Shown here: in pieces, positions 1-11,111 of the stretch
Position numbering within the stretch: position 1 is the first letter of the stretch
Layout of the letters: each line of letters starts with the position of its first letter
NCBI GenBank assembly: GCA_039583875.1
Contig: CM077163.1
Coordinates: forward strand, 107,393,213-107,457,212
Length of the DNA: 64,000 nucleotides
From: Platanthera guangdongensis
Lineage: Eukaryota; Streptophyta; Magnoliopsida; Asparagales; Orchidaceae
Direction of reading: 5' to 3'
Made by a program: the position numbers and the translations under genes
The notes under the pieces: model-generated
Told to the model about the DNA's origin: nothing
What the model saw: only the letters and a program-made list of their open reading frames with translations
Databases searched by the model: none

Positions 1-399
1 GACGGTCTTCCCTTGGCGGTTCAGAGACCGGGTGGTCTGGCGGTCTGCCTCTAGTAGCTTGAAGACTGCGCGGTCTGGCGTTTTCTCTCCAGTGATGTGC
101 TAGGAGGTTGGTGCTGATTGGTGACCGGGCGATCTAGCGGCGTGTCTATGGCGACTTGAAGACAATGTCTTGTTGTCTTCTGCACAGTATAGTTATCGTG
201 CGGTTGGTCTAATCATGCGACTTATGCGGCCTGTATAGATGCTTGTTCCTGTAATTATTAGTCCCATATTGCTTATTTGTAATCACAGTTCTCTCCTCCA
301 TTCTATAAAAGGAAGGTAATACCTTTGTAATAAATACCTTTTTGGATAATAAAAATTTTGATACTCCAAATTTTCGGTTTACTTTTTTCTATTCGCACA
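1..399 (+). repeat. Probable 3' portion of a truncated LTR
   Basis: No coding frame is visible. A TATA-like TATAAAAGG at 304-312 is followed by AATAAA at 329-334 and AT-rich sequence ending in CGCACA near 399, where integrase coding sequence of another element starts abruptly. TATA, then polyadenylation signal, then a CA end is the usual order in a plant LTR, so this is read as the U3-R-U5 end of an LTR cut off by the window edge. Family unknown. The right border is inferred only from where integrase homology begins. Confidence 0.45.
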
Positions 400-939
400 C
401 GTTGTATGTGGCCAAGTATTACACTTGTGCTATAGTGAAGGCTAAATGCCAAAACATGGAGGATTCTTGAAGTCTTTGCCTATACTGGAATGGAAGTTCG
501 ACGATATATCGATAGATTTTGTGCACGGTTTGCCGAGATCGTAGAAGGGAAACGACACCATATGGGTGATCGTAGATTGTTTGATGAAAGTGTCACACTT
601 CATCCTGAATAGGAAGGATGCTTTAGTGGATAATCTAGCACTGCTGTTTGTGGAGAATATTGTCCGTCTGCACGGTGTGCCCAGTGGCATCGTGAGTGAT
701 TGGGATTGGCAGTTCATGTCTGACGATTGGAGGTTGGTGCATCAACTGTTGGGGAGAAAACTGGTATTTAGTACGTCCTTTCATCCGCAGACAGATGGTC
801 AGACCGAGAGAGTCAACAAGATGATGGAGTACATTCTTCGTATGTGTGCCTTGGATTTTGAAAAAAGGTGGGAGGATCACCTATATATGATTGAGTTTGC
901 GTACAACAACATATACTAGTCGAGTATTCAAATGGAGCC
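400..939 (+). pseudogene. Ty3/gypsy integrase core fragment (element F)
   Basis: Part of a retrotransposon integrase, the enzyme that inserts element cDNA into the genome. The frame opens in the end of the zinc-binding region (LYVAKYYTCA, about 402), has stops near 470-560, then runs open from 566 to 919. Visible core motifs are KVSHFILNRKDA, GIVSDWDWQF with the second catalytic Asp, and FHPQTDGQTERVN with the catalytic Glu. It parallels the minus-strand integrase of element B at 11818-12234. It is truncated upstream, where an LTR-like piece abuts it, and is interrupted at 939 by the palindromic insert. Stops and the missing RT and gag make it non-functional. Confidence 0.85.
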
Positions 940-1475
940 TGTAACAACCCGGGTGTAGGCCCACTGGGCCGCCCCACGGCGTCGCCGGCCTACCAGCAGC
1001 CCGGGTTTAGAGCTCAGAGTCCCACGACACCCTTCCTGTGCCGGCGTCTTCTCTCTCCCCACAGCACTGCTGGTAGTAAGCCTAAACATCAAGGCCTGTA
1101 GGCCCAAGACAACCCAACCAAATGTCTGCGCCTGTTTATTAGCAGCGGTAGGTTGTTGCCTCGGGGTTTCGAACCTGCAACCATGATAAGAGAGTCTTAT
1201 TACCACTCCTCATCACCAACAGGTTGATTTGTGTATCATAGTTAATGAGCTCAGTTGGTGATGAGGAGTGGTATTAAAGGCTCCTTATCAAGGTCTCGGG
1301 TTCAAAACCCCGTGGCAATAATGCGTGCGGCCGATAAACAGTAGCGAGATGATTTGGGGTGTACGGCCTGCAGGCCTTGTATATTATGGCTGTACTGCCC
1401 GGCCCAGGTGTGGTGCCGTGGTAGGCCAGGCGATGCCGTGAGGCGGTTTAAAGGGCCTAAACCCAGGTCATTACA
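940..1475. mobile_element. Palindromic fold-back element of two inverted SINE-like units
   Basis: A 536-bp insertion in the F integrase, flanked by GAGCC (935-939) and GCGCC (1476-1480), a 5-bp TSD with one mismatch. The ends read TGTAACAACCCGGGTG and, reversed, TGTAATGACCTGGGTT; the inverted arms match over at least 57 bp, differing mostly by transitions. The inner arms (1201-1220 and about 1251-1270) are perfect. The right half has a tRNA-like A box (GAGCTCAGTTGG, 1247-1258) and B box (GGGTTCAAAACCC, 1298-1310). The left half has the same B box inverted (1164-1174). This looks like two head-to-head tRNA-derived SINE units. The TGTAA...TTACA ends also resemble LTR ends, so class membership is open. 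Confidence 0.7.
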
Positions 1476-2174
1476 GCGCCCTTCGAGGCCCTTTATGGTT
1501 GGAAGTGTCGTACCCCATTATCATGGTTGGAGACTAGCGAGTCAAAGTAGTACAAGCGGAAGGACGACGAAGATGCAACTTCAATAGTGCATACAATCCG
1601 GGAGAGATTGCTAATTACACAAGATAAGCAAGCTAACTACTATGACGATAAGCACAGAAATGTCGAATTCGCTGTGGAAGATTGGGTATACTTGAAGATC
1701 AAACCGTTCAAGGGCGTGTAGAGGATTCGTCGACTGAAAATACTAAGTCAAGATACCTTGGATTGATTGAGGTGCTGGAGCACGTTTGTGAAGCGACTTA
1801 CCAGTTGAAGCTTTCAACGGAATTGAGTGGTCTACAAGACGTATTCCTCAAATTGGTGTTGCGGAAGCCGGTGCAAGAGCCAACGCTAGTGATCGCTACA
1901 GATCAAGTACCGGTGGATGGTGGGTTGACAACGAAGGTCAAACCCATTCGCATTAACGATGTGGATGTCAAGCGACTTCGTAATAAAGAGATCAGGATGG
2001 TCAATGTCCGGTGGGACAACTATGGCCGAGAGGAGCTTTCAGGAAAGCGGGAGCAAACCATGAAGTCATAGTTCCCCGTGTTATTCGATTGAGGTATACA
2101 GTAAATTTTGATCAAATTCTTTAATTTCCCGCATGATTAAATTTCGGTACGAAATTCTATAAGTGGGGGAGATT
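1476..2174 (+). pseudogene. Ty3/gypsy integrase C-terminal region (element F) and polypurine tract
   Basis: Continuation of the integrase interrupted at 940. Stretch 1481-1681 matches the region after the integrase core in element B but contains stops. An open frame from 1682 to 2071 holds the C-terminal beta-rich region (SGLQDVFLKLVLRKPVQEP) and the end segment VRWDNYGREEL, which in chromovirus-type gypsy elements lies in the chromodomain-related tail. About 100 bp of AT-rich non-coding sequence follow. Then comes a polypurine tract (AAGTGGGGGAGATT, 2161-2174), the plus-strand DNA primer, directly ahead of the 3' LTR. Stops make it a pseudogene. Closest relative in the window is element B. 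Confidence 0.82.
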
Positions 2175-4335
2175 TGTAACGCCGCAATTTTCTTAAGGCA
2201 GGAAATGATGTTCTGGAGGCTATCGCCAGACAGTAGCTTGGTACCGCGTGGCGGTAGCTCCATTGTTATCTTCAAAAGAGTTGAGAGCATTGAGTGAGGC
2301 GAGGTGACTCAACGCCTAGTCTACCATGCAGCAGCATGTTTCTAGCGTGCGACAGTAGCCATTTTATTGTCCGAGCTCTCGGGTAGTTAACGCTTAGCAG
2401 TAGTATTACCACGAGCAGTTACTTGTTAATTTATTTGTCAAAGCACTCAGGTTACTACCGCACGACGATAATAGCTATCGCGTGGCGGTAGCAGGGGCGG
2501 TCGTGATGTAATGGTCGCTTTCTACCGCGTGACGCTAGCATCCTAACAGTCGGCGTTACAGAGTCTGTAATGGCATGGCCACGTGTCGGCCTGTGATTCG
2601 AGGGCCTTAGTGGTTACACGTGAAACGAGGCGGTACAGCATGACGGTAGCTAGTTACCGTGTGGCGGTAGCTTTATATATATGCCTTGTTCGGCCATTTC
2701 CTCTTCATTATTCTGAAGTTGGAGAGTTTGGCCTTATTTCCTGGAGGAGGAGAAGCAACACTGGAAGAAGAGAGATCTTGTTGTCGTTCGTGTTTCGGGT
2801 CTCAGATTCACAATGCGAGTTTGGATCTGCGGAAGCAAAGTCGGAGCGGTCGTAATCAACCGTCTAGATTTCTCCAATGGCGCCAAAGCGCACATCAAGG
2901 GTAACGATCCTCTTTCTTGGACATGTGAAGTCCTTTATTTTGGTAATAGAGGGAAGACACTACACAAACACGTGGATGTGGTTCCGCCAACGGGTTGATC
3001 TGCGTATCCTTAGTAATTTGCATTTAGACCCATAATCGAAGTACGGAATAGGCATGATGTGTGAATCGCATCCGGACAGGTTGAACAGGATTGGTGATGT
3101 TTCTATGTCTGTATGTCGGAGAAGACTGTGTGGTTATAGTGTAGGTTTCATAGTCGCTGGATGTATAGATGACTGCATTGAGACTACTGGGGGTAGTATC
3201 CAGGAAAACACCCGTATATGTGGAAGAACCGATAATCTGTCCCCTACCGCGGGATGGTAGTGTTACCGTTGGTGATAGCTTCCTGTAAGCTATGTTTGGT
3301 TGCAAAGCCTGACTTTGGGTGACCTGTGGGCTATTGTATGTAGAGCATGTCTCAGGGAGACTTGCGGGATATATTTTTACTGAGCGTGAGCTTAATTTTC
3401 TCAGCTTTTGTGGCCGTGGGTGATAGCCTAGGATCATATAGTGTTATAAATCATACAGATGGGAATGGGGATGTTGACCCGCATCGTGGCTTGATGCGCC
3501 TGACGATTTGAGCACCAGGAAATAGCTTAACTTCAGCCAAACCTATGCCAATCGACCTGGAATGAGTCAAAGTGTAGATTTTAAGCCACTATGACTTTAT
3601 TGTATCCATAGGGGCATTATATTTGGCTTTGTCCTTGAAAGACTTGAATACTCAAACAATTCTAACCGTCGCAGAGAATGGAGTTGTGACCCTTAAGATC
3701 TTGTATGCCAAGAATGTTCCCTGGGAGCACAGGGAGTTGAGCGTTTGCACCAACATCAGTGGCGAATGGTGCTTAAGTTGCGCGTTCCTATTGTAATGTT
3801 GTGCTTATTGTAATGCCTACAGGGAAGGGTCATCGCCGCCCCGGGTGAGGGGTTGGTTCGTTATAATATGGTCAACTAATGCTAACCGTTGATTTTGTTT
3901 GCCACCATGCGGTGGAATGTTGCGTGCAGGTGCTGCTGAGCCAAGCAGGAAGTAGCTGGCTGGAGCCTAGAAATGTGGTCCTGGCCCTCAAAGCCAAAGC
4001 GAATACTTGTGTTATTTTTTCGTTTATGTGTGCTCGGCCTGCGTGCTGAAGTATGTAACACATTTTAATTAAAGTTGAAAATTATAAGGCCTTAATTCCA
4101 AGACCTCATTTATGTATTTAATTTACATTCCTAGTTGTGGTAGTGGACATTCATGTAGTTGCTGAGTTCTATTTACAACATTTAAATTACTTCGGCAAGA
4201 ATGCACTCTGTGTTAGGATGTGAAATATTGGATGATGGTTTCAATTTATTAACTCCTCAGTTTTCCCGTAGTACATGGTGTCGGGCCCCGACCGGACCTT
4301 CTATTATATGTTATGTGACAGATTAGGCTGTTACA
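2175..4335 (+). repeat. 3' LTR of gypsy element F
   Basis: Begins TGTAACGCCGC after a polypurine tract and ends GGCTGTTACA. The last 60 bp match the end of element B's LTR (GGTGTCGGGCCCCGACCG compared with GGCGTCGGGCCCCGGCCG), and an internal segment near 2875-2915 also matches, so F and B are related families. U3 carries repeated TACCGC-GTG-GCGGTA dyads (2240, 2485, 2521, 2630-2670) directly upstream of a TATATATA box at 2674-2682. Short open frames here (2583-2855, 3024-3437 on the minus strand) look like chance. The 5' LTR of F is not in the window. The following GAAGA (4336-4340) would be half of its TSD. Confidence 0.82.
2674..2682 (+). promoter_or_regulatory. TATA box of F LTR
   Basis: TATATATA directly after the last CG-rich dyad of the U3 repeats. 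A pyrimidine- and purine-rich leader follows (CATTTCCTCTTC, then GGAGGAGGAGAAG). Position fits a U3/R promoter; no experimental support. Confidence 0.5.
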
Positions 4336-5310
4336 GAAGAAATATGGCTCTTCTAGCTCAACCTCAAAGAAGTCTAACTCTAGTAAGACCAAATCCAGAA
4401 ATGACCCCTCTGGGGAAAGGTATGACTCCTATCAGAACAAACATGTTTAGTCCAATGTTGTTTTCTACTATTTCAACTGGAGTGGACATGTCATTGCTGA
4501 CTGTTCAGATAAGAAGAAGGAGGAGATGAGGTCTAAAGGCAAAAAGCATCACAGGGACAAGAAGACTAAAAAGAGCTACTTGGCCAAGAAGAAAGTCAGA
4601 CTATCAAACAGTGATTTTGAGTCTTCAGATTCAGATGAAGAGGAGGCATATATTGGTCTCATGTCCATTAAAGAAGAGGTTGATCATCCAACTACCCCAT
4701 CAGGCTTAAGGGATCCACTATCCTTACTTGACAGTGATTGTGGAGAGAATGAGGAGTTCAGTCTCATGGCCACATCAGAAGAAAATCAGGACAACCCTAC
4801 TCCTAATGAGGTGCACTCTTTCCCTAGCTCTTCTTCTGCTTATGAGTCTAGCTTGGCCTCTGAAACATCAACTTCCTCCAGTGGGAATGATGGTTCAGAA
4901 TCTGAAAATGATGTCAATCAATTGATTGAGAAGTATGGTTCCCTTCTGGATGTTTTGAAAAGAAGCAAGTAGTTGGCTAAGAAGAAGGCTGAGGAGAATA
5001 TCTCCCTACAACTAGCTGCTTCCCTGTAGTCTGAGACAGCATCCTTGCTGGATTAGAAAGCGAGGGAAGTCCCTAAACTAAAGTTCATCTCAATCATCCA
5101 GATTGGGAACATCAGCCACAAGAACATGATCATCTTGGATCTTGAAGAGAAACTCCTAAAGGAGAGAAAGATTGTGGGTAGTCTCTCAAAGCCCAAAATA
5201 GTGTTACCACTGATTGACTCCTTCACCTGTCAAAAAGATAAAAGAGGTTTACGGTTTAAGAGGAATTCTATAGTTGCCCATTCTAAAGTGAATGACAAGC
5301 TCTTGTAGTG
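4336..5310 (+). pseudogene. Copia gag C-terminal region with first zinc-knuckle remnant (element D)
   Basis: Gag packages the element RNA. A frame starting at 4337 reads a Ser/Lys-rich linker, then a decayed zinc knuckle (FYYFNWSGHVIADC; H and last C kept, first two Cys lost), then a basic patch. From 4526 to 4972 follows an acidic Ser/Asp/Glu region (SSDSDEEE) and the start of a coiled coil (NDVNQLIEKYGSLLDVLKRS). The coil continues after a stop at 4970 to about 5308 (LEEKLLKERKIVGSLSKPK). The same order of motifs appears in element G at 57729-58397, so D and G belong to one Sirevirus-like family. Several in-frame stops; the N-terminal gag is lost to the F insertion. The region 5311-5820 continues the linker in broken frames. 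Confidence 0.75.
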
Positions 5311-5820
5311 CCTCAGGCCATCATTCATAATGTAATCCTCCCTTCCGACAGGTATGACCAGGACAACATGTATGGTCACTGGAAGAATGATAATTATTCT
5401 TATTAGAGTATAATTGTATCTTATAATAGAGGAAGAAAGGGCATGGGTTTGAGTGCACTGAAGGCTCCCCATGAAGAAGTCCAAATGGCCCAGTATGGAC
5501 CATTTGTATTTGGTGCTCCAACCCCACACTCATGAATAACGCAGTGGCCAATTCTCAGGTTCCACCAAGAACCACCTTGACCAAGGGGAAGTCAGTCAGT
5601 AAGGATTACTTGACTGTCTTTGATGTCATTAATAGAATGTCAACTCTAAAGAAGACTACTACTGATGAAACTCAGAATTAGCCATGTGTATCGTCTGGTG
5701 GACTCACCTTTAGTAAGATTCTTGTTGAGATAAATAAGAAGAAGGCTACAACACTCCCCTCTAAACAGGCAGCAAATGATGGCTTGCACTCTTCAAAGAA
5801 CGCTCAGAAGAGGAAATATA

Positions 5821-6105
5821 ACATCCATGAATGTTGATGTTATGGTAAAGTTGGAAACTTTGTCATAGATTGTTGGCACAACCCTAGTGTGGCAAGGGAA
5901 GGGGTGAGTCTTCGTGATAGGATTGCAAGCCATCATAATAATCTGTGTTTGCAAGATAGTCCAAGTGCCCATACAATGCAATTGGGGTACTTGGACAGAG
6001 GATGTTCCAGGCATAAGACTGGAACAAGGACCCATCTTAAGGATCATTCTCTAGTGAGGAATGGACTTAAGATCTGCAGGTGTGAAGTTGGAGATGGTTA
6101 AATTG
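5821..6105 (+). pseudogene. Copia second zinc knuckle and protease start (element D)
   Basis: A second knuckle-like stretch (CYGKVGNFVIDCW, near 5836) is followed by a stop-bearing gag-pol junction and by YLDRGCSRHKTGTRTHLKDH (near 5989-6048). The latter is the copia protease active-site region, normally LDSGCSRHMTG; the catalytic Asp is kept but the next residue is changed. Element G has the intact form of the same block at 58612-58880. Protease would cut the polyprotein. The frame is lost soon after 6100 and no integrase or RT follows, so D is internally deleted or scrambled here. Confidence 0.7.
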
Positions 6106-6794
6106 ACCATCAAGGATAATCCTACTACTACCCAAGAGGAAGAGGATTGTGTGATGATTATGTGCATTCCTGAAGATGGACAAAGTACATTAGTCTTCGG
6201 TAAAGACCTTCAAGTGGTATCTGACTAGATAAACAAACCAGCACGATCCAGCCATTAAAGCTCAAAGATGTCTGACTGGTGGGACACAGTTTTGCTGCCA
6301 TTTTAGCAGAATAGTGAGAAGGAAAAAGAAGAAAAGGCAGGCTGTACTCATTACTGAGGAAAGCACAAGAAGCAACTCTTCTGAGAGAAGTAAGGAAGGG
6401 GCACATGATCCTCACCTAAAAAGACTTTCAGTCCTCAGCTGAAAAGATTCTCAAGTAGTATCGTCAGCATAAATAATGTCTGAAAGTATTGTGGATAAGA
6501 TCTGTGCAAATATTGAGGGGGAGATTGACAAGATCAGTCTAGGTTGTTGGACAAGCTTGATTATTACCAAGAGAATCTCCAGCACAAAATAGATCAGCAA
6601 TACTGTTGAAGATCAGAATGACCCTATGGACAATATTGTACTTGAGAGGGAGACTACACAGATGGTTGCACCTGTCGTCGGAAAAGCAAGTATAATCAGT
6701 TCAAGAATAGCTGGATTGCTCCAGCTATAGTTGATACAAGTCAGCAACTTCCTATGGGAAATGCAGAGATAGAGGGGAGATTCCAACAGAAATC
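6106..6794 (+). other. Element D segment without an identifiable gene
   Basis: No frame stays open beyond about 85 codons. One frame near 6310-6440 gives a basic, Ser-rich stretch (VRRKKKKRQAVLITEEST) that faintly recalls the nuclear-localisation-like part of the extra 3' ORF of element G. Purine tracts (GAGGGGGAG at about 6517, GAGAGGGAG at 6650, AGAGGGGAG at 6772) resemble the multiple polypurine tracts of Sireviruses. The segment is placed before RNase H, which is not the normal order, so D was probably rearranged before A inserted at 6794. The last five bases, AAATC, are the TSD of element A. Confidence 0.4.
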
Positions 6795-8233
6795 TGATGA
6801 GTCCATATTTTACAGTGATTTTTGGACTCATATGGGCTAGTTTTATCGTCTTAGCACTACACTTGAGAGACTTTATTGCTTATATGTGCTTATGTACCTA
6901 TTTCCATGATTAAGTGCACTGTAGGCCCGTTTCTGTGTGCTTTCTATGTTTCTGTATTTTTGTTATTCTTTGGCCCTATCTAGGGGATGTGGTGTGCACG
7001 TTTTGGTGGCCTATCTGCCTCTTCTTCTGGTGCAGGGGTCGTGTGCGTGCTCCGGAACCGCTCGGGAGACACCAACGATGCAGGAATACTGCGCACGACC
7101 ACTGGACTTATTGCGCACGACCACTGGTTGTGTGCTACTGATCGTGTGTATTACACTCCATTTTTCCTAATCCTGTTTAGGTAATCGCACGAGCACTGGC
7201 CGTAGTGCGTACGACCACTGGTCGTGCGGCACTGCTCGTGCGCATATATGCTGATGCTTCTTGTCCCGGTTGCAGGTCTATTTGGAAAAGTCGCACGATC
7301 ATCGACCGACAGTGCGCACGACCACTGGTCGTGCGCCACTGATCGTGCACACTGCTTCTACTGCCTCCTTATTTAATGCCCTGCTCCGCGATTTAGGTAA
7401 ATGCCTGTCATCTACTGCAATCGGAGAGTGCGCGGGAATCGCCATTTCTCTTCTCCAGCTGCTCCATCACCTCCACCTTCGTCGGGAGGCCATTGCCAAC
7501 TACTCCGAAGCTTTTCAACTCTCCGGCGAAGCTCTCGGCCATTGATGACTTCAACTCCAAGCTTTCCTCCGGAGTTGGTGAAGTAGATAACCTAGAGAAT
7601 GCACTTAAAGTCCTTCGAGGTGACAGCTCATTGGTATCGGAAGCCTCCTTGGACTGAGCCCGGAAGCGGATTGATAACTCGCTACTCTGGCCACGACCCG
7701 TGGTGGATCTTCACTCTCTTTTGGTTAACTCCTCTTCCCCTTCCTCTATAGTATGAAAGTTTTGAGCAGTGTAATGAACATTTCCATCCATGAACATCAA
7801 GTTTATTTTATAGCTAATGGAATGTTAGTATTTTCTTCTGCTTGTGAGTATTGTCTGTGAATGTGCCTCGCTCACCCCACATCCACTCAATTCCCGTGTC
7901 TTATCCGATTGCACTCCACACAAGAACACTTCAATCCATTAGCTTCCCTTCCACTCGCCCAGCTGAAGTTCGGCATCGCGGCCGACAAACCCACTCCACC
8001 TTGCGAAGCGGTGCCTTTGACCCGCATAGCTTTTACTAGTTCAGTAGATCAAACATCCACAATCTCCCAAGTCCTTTATTTCCTCTTTTTTCTTTTTATA
8101 ACTCTCATAATGATATTCTATGTACTGTTGCCATTCTACACTAATTGTATTCCTCAAGAGACCGACACTCGGGGATTTATTCCCAAAATTTATTACTTGT
8201 GCGACCGGTGCGCTTGCCGATTTACACGCATCA
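6795..8233 (+). repeat. 5' LTR of element A
   Basis: Starts TGATGAGTCC, ends ACACGCATCA, 1439 bp; its partner at 40416-41855 has 1440 bp. U3 contains three copies of a CG-rich dyad with arms CGCACGACCA and TGGTCGTGCG (7095-7145, 7205-7245, 7310-7350). The last copy lies just before a TATA-like TTATTTAATG (7369-7378; TATTTAAA in the partner). Small open frames inside (for example 7261-7545 and 7861-8325) are shared with the other LTR only because both are copies of one sequence, and they show no known domain. Confidence 0.93.
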
Positions 8234-8239
8234 AGTTTT

Positions 8240-8257
8240 TGGCGCCGTTGCCGGGGA
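8240..8257 (+). other. Primer binding site of element A (tRNA-Asp type)
   Basis: TGGCGCCGTTGCCGGGGA, six bases after the LTR end, is complementary to the 3' end expected for plant tRNA-Asp, the primer typical of Athila-like elements. Element C has the identical 18-mer at 14527-14544. Confidence 0.85.
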
Positions 8258-8364
8258 ATGCAACTGTAGAGCGACTTCGGATGAATTCAAATATTGTTAT
8301 AAGAGTTAGTATTGTTTCTTTTTGACTGCTGTTTCCTTCTAGTGTGTAGTTTTTGCCACATTGA

Positions 8365-8795
8365 CTGCAAGGCCGAGCTACAAGAGATTTTGTCGCCTAC
8401 GACCCAGAGATCGAACGTACTCTCCTAACACAAAAACGCGCCGCAGCCATCACTTTTGCCCCAATGGGAGACCAGCTGAATATTGATGCAGGAAACCGAG
8501 TTGGAGGGATACCTCATGTCGACAGAAATGGCGACGAAAATGAAGTGAACCCTCCCCAGGTCCGCACCATGAGGGATTATACTACACCTACTGTCGAGAG
8601 CATATACCTCGGTTTCGGACCTGCTATCACCAATCCACAGTTTGAGATTAAACCAGCTATTCTGAATATCATTCGAAACAACGCTCAGTTCTCCGGAATG
8701 GCCACTTAAGATGCCCATCTTCACCTTACAGAATTCTCCGAAATCCATGCCACGTTCCTCTATGCTGAAATCCCAGACGAAACAGTCAAGCTCCA
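8365..8795 (+). pseudogene. Gag N-terminal part of element A
   Basis: Frame open from 8365 (first ATG 8464) with DPEIERTL upstream of that ATG. It corresponds to the gag start of element C (HEIERTLRRR), so the original start probably lay before 8464. The region around FEIKPAILNIIRNNAQFSG matches FELKPSIIQMVQQYVQFDG in C. An in-frame TAA at 8707-8709 breaks it, but homologous sequence continues in the same frame to 8795, where element B begins. The reading continues after B at 29766 without loss of register once one copy of the 5-bp TSD is removed. Gag would form the particle shell; here it is dead. Confidence 0.82.
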
Positions 8796-11101
8796 TGTAA
8801 CACCCCCTATGCATCACATAGCATATAGCAGTAGGTGCGGCCGGGGCCCGACGCCATATACTACAGACAGACCGGGTGGTTACTTATGGAAACCATCCAA
8901 CCAATCTCAACGTCCTACACAGAGAATTCTAGCGGAAGCAGTTTATAAAAGTTGCAATAAAGAACCCAGCATTAGAGCCTGAATGTCCACTAGTACAGAA
9001 TAGGAATGTTATACAAAATACTCAAAATAAGCCTTAAGGCCTTACAAAATGTTTCACTTCCAATTACATGTTTTACAAACCACGGCACGCAGGCCGGTCA
9101 CACATGAATAAAGCAGTAAACACTTCCAATTAGGCCTTCAAGGGCCGGCTTCGCATTCGGGCTTTAGCCCTCTATTGAACGCTTGGTCCAGCTGCACCTG
9201 CAAGCAACATACCACCGCACGGTGGCAAAACAAGGCAACGGTCAGCAATGCTGACCAAATTATAACGATCCCGCCCCCAACTCGGGGCGGCGATGCTCCT
9301 TCCCTGCATTTCATTAGCATAAGCGAGCAATGTATATATATATATCCATTTCATCACAGACGTTGGCTCGCACGGCCACACGCCCCGTACTCTCAGGGCA
9401 TATTCTCGGTGAACCGGTCGATGTCACGTCAATTAAAGCCATAGACATTCCGGACTCACCACCGCCACATGGACGGCCAAACCTATGAGCAATTTGTCTT
9501 CCTGGCCTGGGTCACGACAATTTAAGCCATTGACCACCGAAGACCCTAATCTATGCCAATGGTAAGTGCCACGTTCCTTTAGGTCTCTTTAACCGAACGA
9601 CATAGAACGGCTACGGTTCCATCTAACCCGTGCTCACATCGCAACGACAATTTAAGCCATTTGCGCGGGTCAAACTTCCACCGAGTCTCATTTCCATCAC
9701 AAGTCACATAACCCGGTTATGTTCAAGTTAGCTCTCAAGCCACCAAGTTGGCAAGATCTCGTATCCGCCCAGTTTTCCGGGTGCACCTTTGGGTTAGTCC
9801 CCAAGGCTCCCTGCTGCAATCTACCGCGTAGAAAACCCGAAAAACAATCAATAGAACGGAGTCTTCTCCGTCATTATGCAATGCAACATCACCGATCCAG
9901 ACCAACATGTCCGGGCAGGCTTCACAATCATGCCTATGTCCGTTCTCGCTTACGGACTCTAAACAACGGGGACTTCACATATCTACCCGAAGGAACGCCT
10001 CCAACTCTCCGCAAACTCGCGAGAGCGGGCTTCCTATGCAAAGAAAGAGAGCTACTCATGCTCAAGATGAGGATCGTTACCCTTGCGTTCATCTTTGGCG
10101 CCATGGAAAAGTAATCGGATGAAAACCACCGCACTAGCGTTGTCTCCGTGGACCCGGAGTCGGCTCGCGATTCGGAGCTCCGAAGCTCCTCCAATGGCGG
10201 GATCTAGCTCCTTCTTCCTCCCTTGGCTCTCCTCTCTCTCTAAGGTTTTAGAAAGATGATAAGTTAAGAAAAGTGAGGGTTTTCCAAGTCCATTCACGGG
10301 TATATCCCTTCAGGAACAACCCCCAACTGTTGGATCTTCAGTTAAAGAAATGAACGGCTTCGATTCGGGGCTGAAATGCCCAATCTGGACCGAACACGTC
10401 CTGGCACACGCCCGTGTCCAGGGCCGTGTGCCTCATTCGCCATCAAAATCGAATCACCTGGAACCTCACATGGGTATCGAACACACCCGTGTTCGAGCTG
10501 ACATGCTCGTGTTCCACCTGACACGGCCTTGTGGCCGGCCGTGTACCCCATCATTTTTCCCCAAAATCAACCCGAGCACTGCACGGGTTCTAGGACATGC
10601 CCGTGTCCCTACCCGTGTCACCTCAATGTTCCTGGACCCCAAGCCGTGTACACGGTCTCGACAATCGACACTTTGTCGAGTGAAGATCGTCGACCTGATG
10701 ACACGGCCTTGGACACGCCCGTGTCCTAGGCCGTGTGCCTTGTCTCGACACATCGTCGAGCAAATCTCGTCGACTCCCCGGGACGATCGTCGAGACAGGT
10801 CGACACGCCCTGCGACACGCCCGTGTCACAGGCCGTGTGCCTTGTCTCGACGCATCGTCGAGCAAATCTCGTCGACTTCACGGCTAAGCGTCGACACGCA
10901 CTGCGACACGCCCGGGTCGTAGGCCGTGTGCCCAGTCTCGACACAATGTCGAGACCAAAGTGTCGACTTCCCGGCTCAGTGTCGACACAGGCTTGACACG
11001 CCCTGTGACACGTCTGTGTCCCAGGCCGTGTGTCTGCAGCCAGAACCCAAACTGGCCCAAAACATCCCCCCCTTCGCTCCTTTGAGTTTCGGGGCGTTAT
11101 A
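8796..11101 (-). repeat. 3' LTR of element B
   Basis: On the minus strand it starts near 11101 (TATAACGCCCC, expected TGTAAC) and ends at 8796 with GGGTGTTACA, 2306 bp; the 5' LTR has 2305 bp. The U3 half (10380-11035) is packed with GACACGCCCGTGTC and GGCCGTGTG blocks and with TCGTCGA and GTCGAC motifs. Long open frames on both strands there (190 aa at 10350-10922, for example) are by-products of this CG-rich repetition. A weak TATA-like GGATATA lies at 10301-10306 (minus), downstream of the array. Confidence 0.92.
10634..11035. repeat. Tandem CG-rich repeat in the B 3' LTR
   Basis: About four degenerate units of roughly 100 bp. Each holds a GACACGCCCGTGTC-type dyad, a GGCCGTGTGCC half, and TCTCGACACATCGTCGAG / CTCGTCGAC motifs. 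The same array is present at about 29300-29700 in the 5' LTR, with small differences in unit sequence. Confidence 0.8.
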
Positions 11102-11111
11102 ACTCTCCCCC

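Noticed and set aside
1247..1310. Possible tRNA gene (A and B box)
   Set aside because: No acceptor-stem pairing or anticodon arm can be drawn, and the same boxes appear inverted in the other half, so it is a tRNA-derived repeat rather than a tRNA gene.
7261..7545. Open frame conserved in both A LTRs (also 40903-41166)
   Set aside because: Conservation is expected because the LTRs are copies of one sequence. There is no domain and the two frames already differ in their ends.
10350..10922. 190-codon open frame, and a 231-codon minus-strand frame at 29108-29803
   Set aside because: Both lie in the CG-rich arrays of B's LTRs. Stop codons are rare there on both strands, and the translations are low-complexity Arg/Pro/Thr repeats with no domain.
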